11,341 bases of DNA from Methanomicrobiales archaeon (GTDB lineage Archaea > Halobacteriota > Methanomicrobia > Methanomicrobiales > JACTUA01). Positions 5,309 through 11,341 of this stretch are shown here, piece by piece; position 1 is the stretch's first letter; every line of letters starts with the position of its first letter. The stretch covers positions 1 to 11,341 of the forward strand of contig JAJRCO010000121.1 in the NCBI GenBank assembly GCA_028678905.1. Direction: 5' to 3'. The translations under genes and the position numbers were made by a program. The notes beneath the pieces are model-generated. The model did no database searches, had not been told where the DNA came from, and saw only the letters and a list, made by a program, of their open reading frames with translations.

Positions 5309-6061
5309 ATGAAGGCACAGCTAAAATCGCTCGATGGTGCGGTGGTCGGGGATCTGGTACTCCCCGCGGTTTTTGAAGAAGCATACCGTCCCGATCTAAT
5401 CAAACGAACCGTTCTCGCCCTGCAGAGCACCCGCTACCAGCCCCATGGGGCTCATCCCTACGCGGGGATCCGGACTTCGGCGCATTCCTGGGGAAGCGGG
5501 CGCGGAGTATCTCACGTTCCCCGTCTGAAGAATGGGTCCCGGGCAGCCCGGGTCCCTCAGGCCAAGGGCGGGCGCGAGGCACATCCCCCGAAAGTACTCA
5601 AGGTTCTGGAAGAGAAGGTAAACAAGAAGGAGAAGAAGAAGGCACTCCGGTCTGCGATCGCCGCAACGGCGAACGAGATGCTGGTCCGATCACGGGGTCA
5701 CCAATTCGACTGCCTGTTGCCCGTAGTAGTGGAGGACCGTCTGGAAGGTCTCCAGAAGACAGAAGACGTGGCAGCAGCCTTGCAGACCCTGGGGATGTAC
5801 CCTGACGTGCAGCGATCGAAGGATTCCCGGAAGGTCCGCCCGGGACGGGGAAAACTGCGTGGAAGGCGATTCAAACAGAGGAAGAGCATCCTCATCGTCA
5901 CCTCTGCAGAACCCCTCCGTGCGGCAATGAATCTTCCCGGGGTGGATGCGGTGAGTGTCACCAGCCTGAACACCGAGCTGCTGGCACCCGGCACCCAGGC
6001 AGGACGTCTGACCATCTGGACGGAAGCCGCGCTGAAGCATCTGGGAGGGATACAGGAATGA
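5309..6061 (+). CDS. rpl4: 50S ribosomal protein L4 (uL4), archaeal type
   Basis: L4 is a primary binder of 23S rRNA with an extended loop lining the exit tunnel. The 250-residue product has the archaeal form. A globular start VFEEAYRPDLIKRTVLA (21-37) precedes the basic tunnel loop at about 43-95, containing WGSGRGVSHVPRL (61-73) and GGREAHPP (87-94). C-terminal blocks are KLRGRRFKQRKSILIV and the GVDAVSVTSLNTELLAPGTQ stretch. GTGAGG, overlapping the L3 stop codon, serves as ribosome-binding site 5 nt before the ATG. Its stop overlaps the L23 start (ATGA). In some bacteria L4 represses its own operon; whether it acts on the upstream structured leader here is only speculation. Confidence 0.98.
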   Translation: MKAQLKSLDGAVVGDLVLPAVFEEAYRPDLIKRTVLALQSTRYQPHGAHPYAGIRTSAHSWGSGRGVSHVPRLKNGSRAARVPQAKGGREAHPPKVLKVLEEKVNKKEKKKALRSAIAATANEMLVRSRGHQFDCLLPVVVEDRLEGLQKTEDVAAALQTLGMYPDVQRSKDSRKVRPGRGKLRGRRFKQRKSILIVTSAEPLRAAMNLPGVDAVSVTSLNTELLAPGTQAGRLTIWTEAALKHLGGIQE

Positions 6062-6306
6062 TTCTCAAATACCCCCTGGTCACGGAGAAAGCCATGATGA
6101 TGGCGGATCGGGAAAACACTCTCCAGTTCGTGGTGGATATCTTGGCCACTAAGGATCAGATCCAGAGGGAACTGGAACAGACCTATGAACAGGAAATCCA
6201 GTCAGTTCGGACCATGATGACCCCCAAGGGCAACAAGAAGGCCATCGTGCGGTTCGTGAAAGACAAAGCCGCGGAGGAAATCCTCAGCCGGCTCGGGATC
6301 ATGTAG
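6058..6306 (+). CDS. rpl23: 50S ribosomal protein L23 (uL23)
   Basis: L23 binds domain III of 23S rRNA at the tunnel exit, where chaperones, the signal recognition particle and the translocon dock. The 82 residues match the usual archaeal length, without the bacterial extension. KYPLVTEKA (4-12) is the family signature, followed by FVVDILATKDQIQRELE and the YEQEIQSVRTMMTPKGNKKA segment (43-62). Its ATG overlaps the L4 stop (ATGA), implying translational coupling, and GGGAGG lies just upstream. Ten nt separate it from L2. Confidence 0.97.
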   Translation: MILKYPLVTEKAMMMADRENTLQFVVDILATKDQIQRELEQTYEQEIQSVRTMMTPKGNKKAIVRFVKDKAAEEILSRLGIM

Positions 6307-6316
6307 GTGAGAAGAT

Positions 6317-7036
6317 ATGGGACATCGTATTCAGACACAGAACCGGGGCAGGGGGGGTCCCTCCTACCGAGCACCTTCCCATCTCTACCGCGCCGCAGTG
6401 GCGCATGCTGGTGCTAATCACACCACCACCACAGGCACGGTCATCGACATCCAGCATGATCCGGCCCGCCATGGTCCGGTGGCTCTTGTACGACTCGCCG
6501 AGGGAAAGACCACCTACGTCCTCGCCACTGAAGGAATCGGGGTAGGAGACACCATTACCTGGGGGAAGGATTCTTCAGTCAAGGTGGGGAACACCCTGGC
6601 ATTAAAGAACATTCCAGTCGGTGCGATGGTATCCAACATCGAAGCACGCCCCAATGATGGTGGCAAATTTGTCCGCTCGGGAGGCGTCCAGGCAACAGTG
6701 ATGGGCCGGTCCGAGAATAACAAGGTAGGTATCCGCATGCCCAGCGGGAAGCTCAAATGGTTCGACGAACGGTGCATGGCCACGGTGGGTGTGGTCGCCG
6801 GCGGCGGACGGGGAGAGAAACCGTTCGTGAAGGCAGGTAAGAAGTACCACAAGATGCATACTTCCGCTTCAAATTGGCCCAAGGTTCGAGGAGTGGCCAT
6901 GAACGTGATCGATCATCCCTTTGGGGGTGGCGCTCACCAGCATGCGGGAAGGCCCAAGACGGTTGCGCGGGGCACCTCTCCCGGCCGGACGGTCGGTATG
7001 GTGGCAGCCCGCAGAACGGGGAAGAAGAAAAAGTGA
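6317..7036 (+). CDS. rpl2: 50S ribosomal protein L2 (uL2)
   Basis: L2 is needed for subunit association and peptidyl-transferase activity. The 239 residues match archaeal L2. Seen: the RNA-binding start GHRIQTQNRGRGGPSYRAPS (2-21), the OB-fold core with VALVRLAEGKTTYVLATEGI (55-74) and GNTLALKNIPVGA (91-103), and the SH3-like half with SGGVQATVMGR (121-131). RGVAMNVIDHPFGGGAHQHA (191-210) contains the conserved histidine loop near the peptidyl-transferase centre. The tail is a lysine run. GGTGAG, partly overlapping the L23 stop, is the ribosome-binding site. Confidence 0.98.
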   Translation: MGHRIQTQNRGRGGPSYRAPSHLYRAAVAHAGANHTTTTGTVIDIQHDPARHGPVALVRLAEGKTTYVLATEGIGVGDTITWGKDSSVKVGNTLALKNIPVGAMVSNIEARPNDGGKFVRSGGVQATVMGRSENNKVGIRMPSGKLKWFDERCMATVGVVAGGGRGEKPFVKAGKKYHKMHTSASNWPKVRGVAMNVIDHPFGGGAHQHAGRPKTVARGTSPGRTVGMVAARRTGKKKK

Positions 7037-7040
7037 GGTG
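7035..7040 (+). promoter_or_regulatory. Shine-Dalgarno site of S19 with a decoy ATG
   Basis: GAGGTG overlaps the L2 stop codon. An out-of-frame ATG (7043) lies 2 nt away and would encode Met-Gly-Trp-stop. The S19 ATG at 7048 lies 7 nt away. This is the same geometry as at mer (site 71-76, decoy 79, start 84), and it supports 7048 as the true start. Confidence 0.75.
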
Positions 7041-7047
7041 AAATGGG

Positions 7048-7461
7048 ATGGTAAAGAAAGGTCAGAAAAGATTACCCCGGCGGCGGGAGGAATTCACCTA
7101 CCGCGGGTACACGATCCCGGAGCTGCAGCAGATGGGGCTCACCGAACTCATTGCCCTAATGCCTGCCCGTGCGCGGCGCAAAGTGAAGCGTGGTTTCACC
7201 CGGGGAGAGGAGCACCTCCTCACCCGGGTCCGCAAAGGCGATGAAAAGATCCGTACGCACCTGCGCACTATGATCGTAATGCCGGCCATGGTGGGACGCT
7301 CCATCGATGTATACAACGGAAAAGAATTCGTGAAAGTCGATATCCAGCCGGAAGCGGTCTTCCACTACTTCGGTGAGTTCGCACTCACCCGGCGGAAGGT
7401 GGCCCATGGAACGGCCGGTATCGGAGCGACACGGTCGAGTAAATACGTACCGCTGAAGTGA
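7048..7461 (+). CDS. rps19: 30S ribosomal protein S19 (uS19)
   Basis: S19 sits in the head of the small subunit, pairs with S13 and contacts the A-site tRNA. The 137 residues are typical of archaeal S19, which carries an N-terminal extension absent from bacteria: FTYRGYTIPELQQMGLTELI (15-34), then PARARRKVKRGF. The core RTMIVMPAMVGRSIDVYNGK is followed by the C-terminal signature GEFALTRRKVAHG and GATRSSKYVPLK. The stop TGA overlaps possible L22 start codons. Confidence 0.97.
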   Translation: MVKKGQKRLPRRREEFTYRGYTIPELQQMGLTELIALMPARARRKVKRGFTRGEEHLLTRVRKGDEKIRTHLRTMIVMPAMVGRSIDVYNGKEFVKVDIQPEAVFHYFGEFALTRRKVAHGTAGIGATRSSKYVPLK

Positions 7462-7466
7462 TGGCC

Positions 7467-7928
7467 ATGGTGAGAACAAATTACATGAAAGAGATCGGCG
7501 GGGAGAACACCGCACGGGCCATGGCAACAGAGCTCGATATCTCTCCGAAGCATGCGATCGAGATTGCCGCGTTCCTCCGAAAGAAGAATGCCGACGACGC
7601 GATCGCCTATCTCGCCCAGGTACGAGACCTGCAGAAGGCGATCCCGTTCCGCCGGTTCAAGCGGAACGTAGCCCACAAACATGGAATCGCGAAGGTCGCC
7701 TCCGGCCGCTTTCCGGTGAAGGCCGCGAAAGAGTACATCCGACTCCTGGAGTCGGTGAAGAAGAACGCGGAGTACATCGGGCTGGACACCGGTGCCTTAA
7801 AGATTGTCCACGTCGCTGCGAACCGGGGCAGGCGTACAACTGCATTCTTCCCCCGTGCGATGGGGCGGGCCACCCCGAAACGCCGGGAGACAGTAAACCT
7901 CGAAGTCATCGTCCGGGAGGTGTCCTGA
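7467..7928 (+). CDS. rpl22: 50S ribosomal protein L22 (uL22)
   Basis: L22 contacts all 23S rRNA domains and its hairpin lines the exit tunnel. From the chosen ATG the product is 153 residues, near the archaeal norm. Seen: ENTARAMATELDISPKHAIE, then FRRFKRNVAHKHG before the family's VKAAKEYIRLLESVKKNAEY segment, and near the end RGRRTTAFFPRAMGRATPKR, the tunnel hairpin. Four in-frame starts cluster here: GTG 7458, ATG 7461, ATG 7467 and GTG 7470. I chose 7467 because homologues begin close to M-x-R-x-x-Y. ATG 7461 would overlap the S19 stop as TGATG and is an equally plausible coupled start. No strong ribosome-binding site separates them. Confidence 0.93.
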   Translation: MVRTNYMKEIGGENTARAMATELDISPKHAIEIAAFLRKKNADDAIAYLAQVRDLQKAIPFRRFKRNVAHKHGIAKVASGRFPVKAAKEYIRLLESVKKNAEYIGLDTGALKIVHVAANRGRRTTAFFPRAMGRATPKRRETVNLEVIVREVS

Positions 7929-8626
7929 TGGCGGTGGAGAGAAAATTCGTGTCGGAAGGCGTTCGACGCGCCCGGGTGGAGAAGTACTTCAACCGGGAGC
8001 TGAAACGGGCCGGATTCGGCGGCATGGATATCGCCCGTACCCCCATCGGCACTCAGGTGACCATTTTCGCTGAGAAACCAGGCATCGTTATCGGCAAGGG
8101 TGGTAAACTGGTCCGCCAGGTCACCCAGGAGCTGGCCACCACCTACGGAGTGGAGAGCCCCCAGGTGGATGTCCAGCAGGTGAAGAATCCCAACTTCAAC
8201 GCCCAGATTATGGCTGAGCGGCTGGCCAATGCCATCGAGCGGGGCTGGTATTTCCGCAAGGCCGGCCAGAGCATCATCCGCCGAGTCATGGATGCCGGAG
8301 CGTTGGGCTGTGAGGTGATCATCGCCGGCAAACTGACCGGGCCTCGCGCACGGGTGCAGAAGTTTGTGGAGGGATACATCAAGCATTCCGGTGAACCGAG
8401 CATGACCATCGTCGAACATGGCTACGCTATCGCCATCAAGAAGCTGGGTGTGATCGGCGTGCAGGTCATGATCATCCCACCCGATGCTCACCTCCCCGAT
8501 GATTTCCAGGTAGCCGATGCTGAGCCCCCCAAACCGCCCCAGCGCCGTATCGAAGTGCTTGAAGTCGGCGAGGACGTGGAAGAGAGCCTCGATGAGTCCA
8601 CTGACGTGGATGAGGAGGTCGCTTGA
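7928..8626 (+). CDS. rps3: 30S ribosomal protein S3 (uS3)
   Basis: S3 is a head protein at the mRNA entry channel. The 232 residues hold an N-terminal KH domain with the VIGKGG motif (54-59) inside FAEKPGIVIGKGGKLVRQV, and the S3 C-terminal domain with GWYFRKAGQSIIRRVMDAGA (106-125), GCEVIIAGKLTGPRA and YIKHSGEP (150-157). GVIGVQVMI closes the fold. After about residue 200 follows a proline-rich then strongly acidic tail (EVGEDVEESLDESTDVDEE), a low-complexity extension. The ATG overlaps the L22 stop (TGATG), and GGGAGGTG lies 5 nt upstream. Confidence 0.97.
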   Translation: MAVERKFVSEGVRRARVEKYFNRELKRAGFGGMDIARTPIGTQVTIFAEKPGIVIGKGGKLVRQVTQELATTYGVESPQVDVQQVKNPNFNAQIMAERLANAIERGWYFRKAGQSIIRRVMDAGALGCEVIIAGKLTGPRARVQKFVEGYIKHSGEPSMTIVEHGYAIAIKKLGVIGVQVMIIPPDAHLPDDFQVADAEPPKPPQRRIEVLEVGEDVEESLDESTDVDEEVA

Positions 8627-8627
8627 G

Positions 8628-8831
8628 ATGGCCATATTCCGGGCCCACGAGGTCCACCAGATGAGCGATGTCGAGCTCACCGAACAGCTCTCCAAGCTGC
8701 GCCTGGAGCTGATCCAGAAGTATGCCAAGGTCTCCAGCGGGGGGGCCACTGAGAACCCGGGACGGATCCGTGAACTGAAACGGACCGTCGCCCGGATTCT
8801 CACCGAAATGAACAGCCGGAGAGCGGCATGA
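8628..8831 (+). CDS. rpl29: 50S ribosomal protein L29 (uL29)
   Basis: A small two-helix protein near the tunnel exit beside L23. The 67-residue product has the family form: AHEVHQMSDVELTEQLSKLR, then LELIQKYAKVSSGGATENPG and RIRELKRTVARILTEM. The frame is open from 8517, but translation should start at ATG 8628, one base after the S3 stop and 8 nt after GAGGAGGT, because homologues begin with M-A-I-x-R. It ends overlapping the RNase P protein start (ATGA). Confidence 0.95.
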   Translation: MAIFRAHEVHQMSDVELTEQLSKLRLELIQKYAKVSSGGATENPGRIRELKRTVARILTEMNSRRAA

Positions 8832-9106
8832 TCAACCAGCGGAACATTCTGCGACACGAACTGATCGGACTTCCCGTCATGGTAATGCGGGCGAGCAACC
8901 CCCATCATCAGGGAATATCCGGGACCGTCATCGACGAAACCCGGAACATGCTCCGCATCAGCACCGCCTCAGGGGTGAAGATGATACCCAAACATCCCAA
9001 CACCTTTCGATTCACCCTGCCGGACGGGACAATGGTGGATGTGGACGGTTCCGCACTGGTCATGTCACCCGAGAAAAGAATCACTCTAAAAACACCGAAC
9101 TATTGA
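8828..9106 (+). CDS. rnp1: Ribonuclease P protein component 1 (Rpp29/Pop4 homologue)
   Basis: One of the protein subunits of archaeal RNase P, which removes 5' leaders from precursor tRNAs together with a catalytic RNA encoded elsewhere. The 92-residue product matches the archaeal Rpp29 size and Sm-like barrel. Seen: RHELIGLPVMVMRASNPHHQ (9-28), GISGTVIDETRNMLRI (29-44), the IPKHPNTFRF segment (53-62) and a C-terminal SPEKRI. It overlaps the L29 stop by ATGA and precedes S17. This is its usual place in euryarchaeal ribosomal operons, although in Methanocaldococcus a SUI1/aIF1 gene lies between L29 and this gene; here it is missing. Confidence 0.95.
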   Translation: MINQRNILRHELIGLPVMVMRASNPHHQGISGTVIDETRNMLRISTASGVKMIPKHPNTFRFTLPDGTMVDVDGSALVMSPEKRITLKTPNY

Positions 9107-9116
9107 GGATAACATA

Positions 9117-9443
9117 ATGGCACGAAATATCGGACTGGACATTTCAGCGCCCGAGACCGAATGCTCGGATATGAATTGTCCGTTTCATGGCATCTTACCG
9201 GTGCGCGGCCAGGTGATCACCGGTAAGGTCGTGAGCGACAGGATGGATGGGACGGTCGTAGTCGCCCGAGACTACCTCCACGAGGTGAAGAAGTACAACC
9301 GGTACGAGAAGCGCCTCTCCAAATTCCATGCCCACAATCCACCCTGTATTCACGCAAAGGTAGGGGATATCGTCACCATCGCAGAATGCAGACCCCTCTC
9401 CAAGACCAAGAATTTTGTCGTCGTGGAGGTGAAGAAGGAATGA
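9117..9443 (+). CDS. rps17: 30S ribosomal protein S17 (uS17), archaeal type
   Basis: S17 is a primary 16S rRNA binder with an OB fold. The 108-residue archaeal form has an N-terminal extension with CSDMNCPFHG (16-25; Cys16, Cys21 and His24). Then come the OB-fold strands GQVITGKVVSDRMDGTVVVA (31-50), RYEKRLSKFHAHNPPCIHAK (62-81) and the C-terminal DIVTIAECRPLSKTKNFVVV (84-103), the S17 signature. GAGGAT, overlapping the preceding stop, is the ribosome-binding site. Its end overlaps the L14 start (ATGA). Confidence 0.97.
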   Translation: MARNIGLDISAPETECSDMNCPFHGILPVRGQVITGKVVSDRMDGTVVVARDYLHEVKKYNRYEKRLSKFHAHNPPCIHAKVGDIVTIAECRPLSKTKNFVVVEVKKE

Positions 9444-9838
9444 AGGCGATGCTCTCGCACATTCCCCGATCTCTGCAGACGGGAACGCGGCTCACCTGCG
9501 CTGATAACACCGGCGCACGGGTGGTGCAGATCATATCCGTCGATGGCTACCATGGAGTGCGGCGGCGCCAGCCCAAATTGGGCCTGGGGGATCAGGCCAC
9601 CATCTCTGTGAAAAAGGGTACTCCGGATATGCGGAAAAAGATGGAGAAGGCGGTCGTAATCCGTCAGAGAAAAGAGTTCCGTCGCCCGGACGGGTTGCGG
9701 GTCTGTTTCGACGACAACGCCGTGGTGATCGTGAACGAAAATGGCGAGCCAAAAGGAACAGAGATTAAGGGGCCGGTCGCCCGCGAGGTCGCGGAAAGAT
9801 ATCCCAAGATCGCGTCCATGGCGACCATCATCGTGTAG
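9440..9838 (+). CDS. rpl14: 50S ribosomal protein L14 (uL14)
   Basis: L14 lies at the subunit interface and forms bridges to 16S rRNA. From ATG 9440 the product is 132 residues, the standard archaeal length. Signatures: HIPRSLQTGTRLTCADNTGA (7-26), KLGLGDQATISVKKGTPDMR (46-65), VVIRQRKEFRRPDG (72-85), the DDNAVVIVNENGEPKGTEIK segment (91-110) and GPVAREVAER (111-120). The frame is open back to 9386, but ATG 9440 is preceded by GGAGGTGA with 7-nt spacing, overlaps the S17 stop and matches homologue N-termini. Confidence 0.97.
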   Translation: MKAMLSHIPRSLQTGTRLTCADNTGARVVQIISVDGYHGVRRRQPKLGLGDQATISVKKGTPDMRKKMEKAVVIRQRKEFRRPDGLRVCFDDNAVVIVNENGEPKGTEIKGPVAREVAERYPKIASMATIIV

Positions 9839-9850
9839 GAGAGGAAGGCA

Positions 9851-10219
9851 ATGACTACACCAGCAAGCACCCAGCCCAGGAAACAACGAAAAGCCCGCTA
9901 CACGGCACCTATCCACGTGCGGGGTAAATATCTGCATGCACCCTTGAGTCCGGAACTACGAAAAACCTACAACCACCGGAGGACCCGCGTGGTGAAGGGT
10001 GATACGGTCAAGGTCCTGCGGGGAGATTTCGCCGGGCAGAGCGGTCAAGTTGACGACGTGAATGGCAAAGACGCTATGCTCTACGTCCACGGCATATCCA
10101 GCACCAAGGCAGACGGAACCGAGGTTCCCCGGCCGGTGAATCCCTCCAACGTGCAGATTACCAAGCTGAATCTGAAGGACGCACTGCGCAAAGAGCGACT
10201 CGGAGAGGAGGCAGAATAA
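9851..10219 (+). CDS. rpl24: 50S ribosomal protein L24 (uL24), archaeal type
   Basis: L24 initiates large-subunit assembly and sits near the tunnel exit. The 122-residue product begins with a basic archaeal extension (KQRKARYTAPIHVRGKYLHA, 11-30) and LSPELRKTYNHRRTRVVKGD (32-51). A KOW motif follows in GDTVKVLRGDFAGQSGQVDD (50-69). The C-terminal part, RPVNPSNVQITKLNLKD, is typical. GGAGAGG lies upstream of the ATG. The stop overlaps the S4e start (TAATG). Confidence 0.96.
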   Translation: MTTPASTQPRKQRKARYTAPIHVRGKYLHAPLSPELRKTYNHRRTRVVKGDTVKVLRGDFAGQSGQVDDVNGKDAMLYVHGISSTKADGTEVPRPVNPSNVQITKLNLKDALRKERLGEEAE

Positions 10220-10962
10220 TGGGCGATCATCAGAAGAGATTGACCGCTCCGGAACCCTGGGGAATTGGGAAGAAAGTGTACAAGTTCATCACCAAGACCG
10301 CGCCAGGGCCACATAGTGCCCAGGCGCTCCCCCTCGCGGTATGGATGCGCGACCAGATGGAGTATGCCCAGAATATGAAGGAGGTTCAGAAGATCCTCAA
10401 TGATAAGCAGGTGATCCTGAACGGGCAGATCTGCAAGGATCCCCGAAGAGGCATCGGCCTATTCGATGTGATCTCCATGCCCGGGCTCCAGAAACACTTC
10501 CTCATTTTGCGGGATAACCGAGGGAAAATTGTCGCCAAGGAAGTACCCGCAGACCAGGCCAGGACCCGCCTCTGCAAGGTAAAGGGGAAGACCATCACTC
10601 CGGGAGGACGGATCCAGCTGAACCTCCGCTTTGGTGCTAATCTCCTGGTCGAGGATCATACGGTGAAGCCCGGTGACAGCGTGATTGTTACTCTGGGAGA
10701 TCCCCAGGACGCTGCGGCTCCCCGCTTAACCGTGGTGGACCACTATCCCTTCGCGACCGGCAACTATGCCATGGTCATCGGGGGTAAGCACCGGGGCAGG
10801 ATCGGAAAGATCGTAGGAATCGAAAGACGTCCCGGCAGCATCTCCACCCAGGTGCGCCTAGAAGACGAAACAGAGAAGGCGCTCTTTGACACCGTGGAGC
10901 GGTATGTCTTTGTGGTCGGCAAGACCCGCGAGGCCGCCACCCGCTGGGAGGTCGGAGCATGA
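10219..10962 (+). CDS. rps4e: 30S ribosomal protein S4e (eS4)
   Basis: A small-subunit protein shared by archaea and eukaryotes and absent from bacteria. The 247 residues fit the family. Order: N-terminal HQKRLTAPEPWGIGKKVYKF (4-23), an S4-like RNA-binding segment (about 42-95) with QKILNDKQVILNGQICKDPR, the central S4e domain with GGRIQLNLRFGANLLVEDHT (130-149) and KPGDSVIVTLGD, and a C-terminal KOW domain MVIGGKHRGRIGKIVGIERR. It lies between L24 and L5, its standard archaeal place. GGAGG precedes the ATG, and its stop overlaps the L5 start (ATGA). Confidence 0.97.
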   Translation: MGDHQKRLTAPEPWGIGKKVYKFITKTAPGPHSAQALPLAVWMRDQMEYAQNMKEVQKILNDKQVILNGQICKDPRRGIGLFDVISMPGLQKHFLILRDNRGKIVAKEVPADQARTRLCKVKGKTITPGGRIQLNLRFGANLLVEDHTVKPGDSVIVTLGDPQDAAAPRLTVVDHYPFATGNYAMVIGGKHRGRIGKIVGIERRPGSISTQVRLEDETEKALFDTVERYVFVVGKTREAATRWEVGA

Positions 10963-11341
10963 ATCCGATGCAGAATCTGTCCATCCATAAGGTGGTCGTG
11001 CACATGGGAGTGGGAGAGAGCGGGGAGAAGCTTTCCAAGGCCGAGGATGTGATGAAGAAGATCACCGGCCAGCTCCCCGTAAAGACGGTGGCCAAGAGAA
11101 CTCTCCCGGCATTTGGGATCCGCAAGGGCGCACCCATTGGATGCAAGGTTACCCTGCGAGGGAAAAAGGCGGACACGTTCATCGAGACCGCGTTTACCAT
11201 CGTGCAGCGGAAACTCAACCCGTCCCAGTTCGATGACCAGGGGAACTTTTCCTTTGGGATTGAAGAACACACCGATTTCCCCGGCATGTCTTATGATCCC
11301 AAGATCGGGATCTTTGGCATGGACGTCAACATCACCCTGGA
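10959..11341 (+). CDS. rpl5: 50S ribosomal protein L5 (uL5), 3' end cut by the window
   Basis: L5 binds 5S rRNA and contacts the P-site tRNA and S13. The reading frame stays open to the window edge: 127 complete codons of an expected roughly 165-180. Translation gives MNPMQNLSIHKVVVHMGVGE, then KAEDVMKKITGQLPVKTVAK, the block RTLPAFGIRKGAPIGCKVTL and, near the edge, GNFSFGIEEHTDFPGMSYDP followed by KIGIFGMDVNITL, all characteristic of L5. The ATG overlaps the S4e stop (ATGA), and GGAGGTCGGAG lies just upstream. Confidence 0.96.
   Translation, partial: MNPMQNLSIHKVVVHMGVGESGEKLSKAEDVMKKITGQLPVKTVAKRTLPAFGIRKGAPIGCKVTLRGKKADTFIETAFTIVQRKLNPSQFDDQGNFSFGIEEHTDFPGMSYDPKIGIFGMDVNITL

Noticed and set aside
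7607..8908. A 433-codon reading frame on the - strand
   Set aside because: It is antisense to L22, S3, L29 and the start of rnp1, all of which are well-supported ribosomal operon genes; a long antisense frame is a codon-bias artefact.
1..11341. CRISPR arrays, insertion sequences, integrase sites, tRNA or rRNA genes
   Set aside because: No regularly spaced repeats, transposase motifs, terminal inverted repeats or GGTTCRANYCC-type T-arm sequences were seen; gene order and composition look like stable core chromosome.

Overview
The window reads as a piece of a methanogenic archaeon's chromosome, most likely of the order Methanomicrobiales (an inference from protein character; I could not run a search). 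Two genes for the tetrahydromethanopterin C1 branch of methanogenesis (mer and mtd) lie next to the archaeal S10/spc ribosomal-protein operon. Archaeal markers include AT-rich TATA-like boxes upstream of transcription units, Shine-Dalgarno sites of the GGAGGTG type, and archaea-specific proteins: Tfx, RNase P component 1, S4e, and archaeal forms of L3, L4 and L14.

Left part (1-3793): mer is on the + strand, starting at TTG behind a strong GAGGTG site and ending before an oligo-T tract. It is followed by a + strand protein of the galactose-1-phosphate uridylyltransferase/HIT superfamily that keeps the zinc ligands and the His-Pro-His-x-Gln active site. mtd lies convergent on the - strand. Mtd and Mer catalyse consecutive F420-dependent steps (methenyl- to methylene- to methyl-tetrahydromethanopterin). 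Divergent from mtd, across a 146-bp double promoter, is a Tfx-family helix-turn-helix regulator that appears to be leaderless. A strong stem-loop plus T5 terminator closes the Tfx unit.

Middle part (3854-4290): a consensus TATA box is followed by about 390 nt with no credible protein gene but many local hairpins, some mutually exclusive. It is either a long structured 5' leader of the ribosomal operon or a separate structured RNA. It matches neither SRP RNA nor RNase P RNA by their hallmark motifs. This is the least explained part of the window.

Right part (4291-11341): one tightly packed + strand operon in canonical archaeal order: L3, L4, L23, L2, S19, L22, S3, L29, RNase P protein 1, S17, L14, L24, S4e and the start of L5. 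Most junctions overlap (ATGA, TGATG, TAATG) or are separated by 1-12 nt, so the genes are probably co-transcribed and translationally coupled. The aIF1/SUI1 gene that sits between L29 and rnp1 in some methanogens is absent here. I saw no mobile element, CRISPR array, tRNA or rRNA gene, and no clear new multi-gene system.
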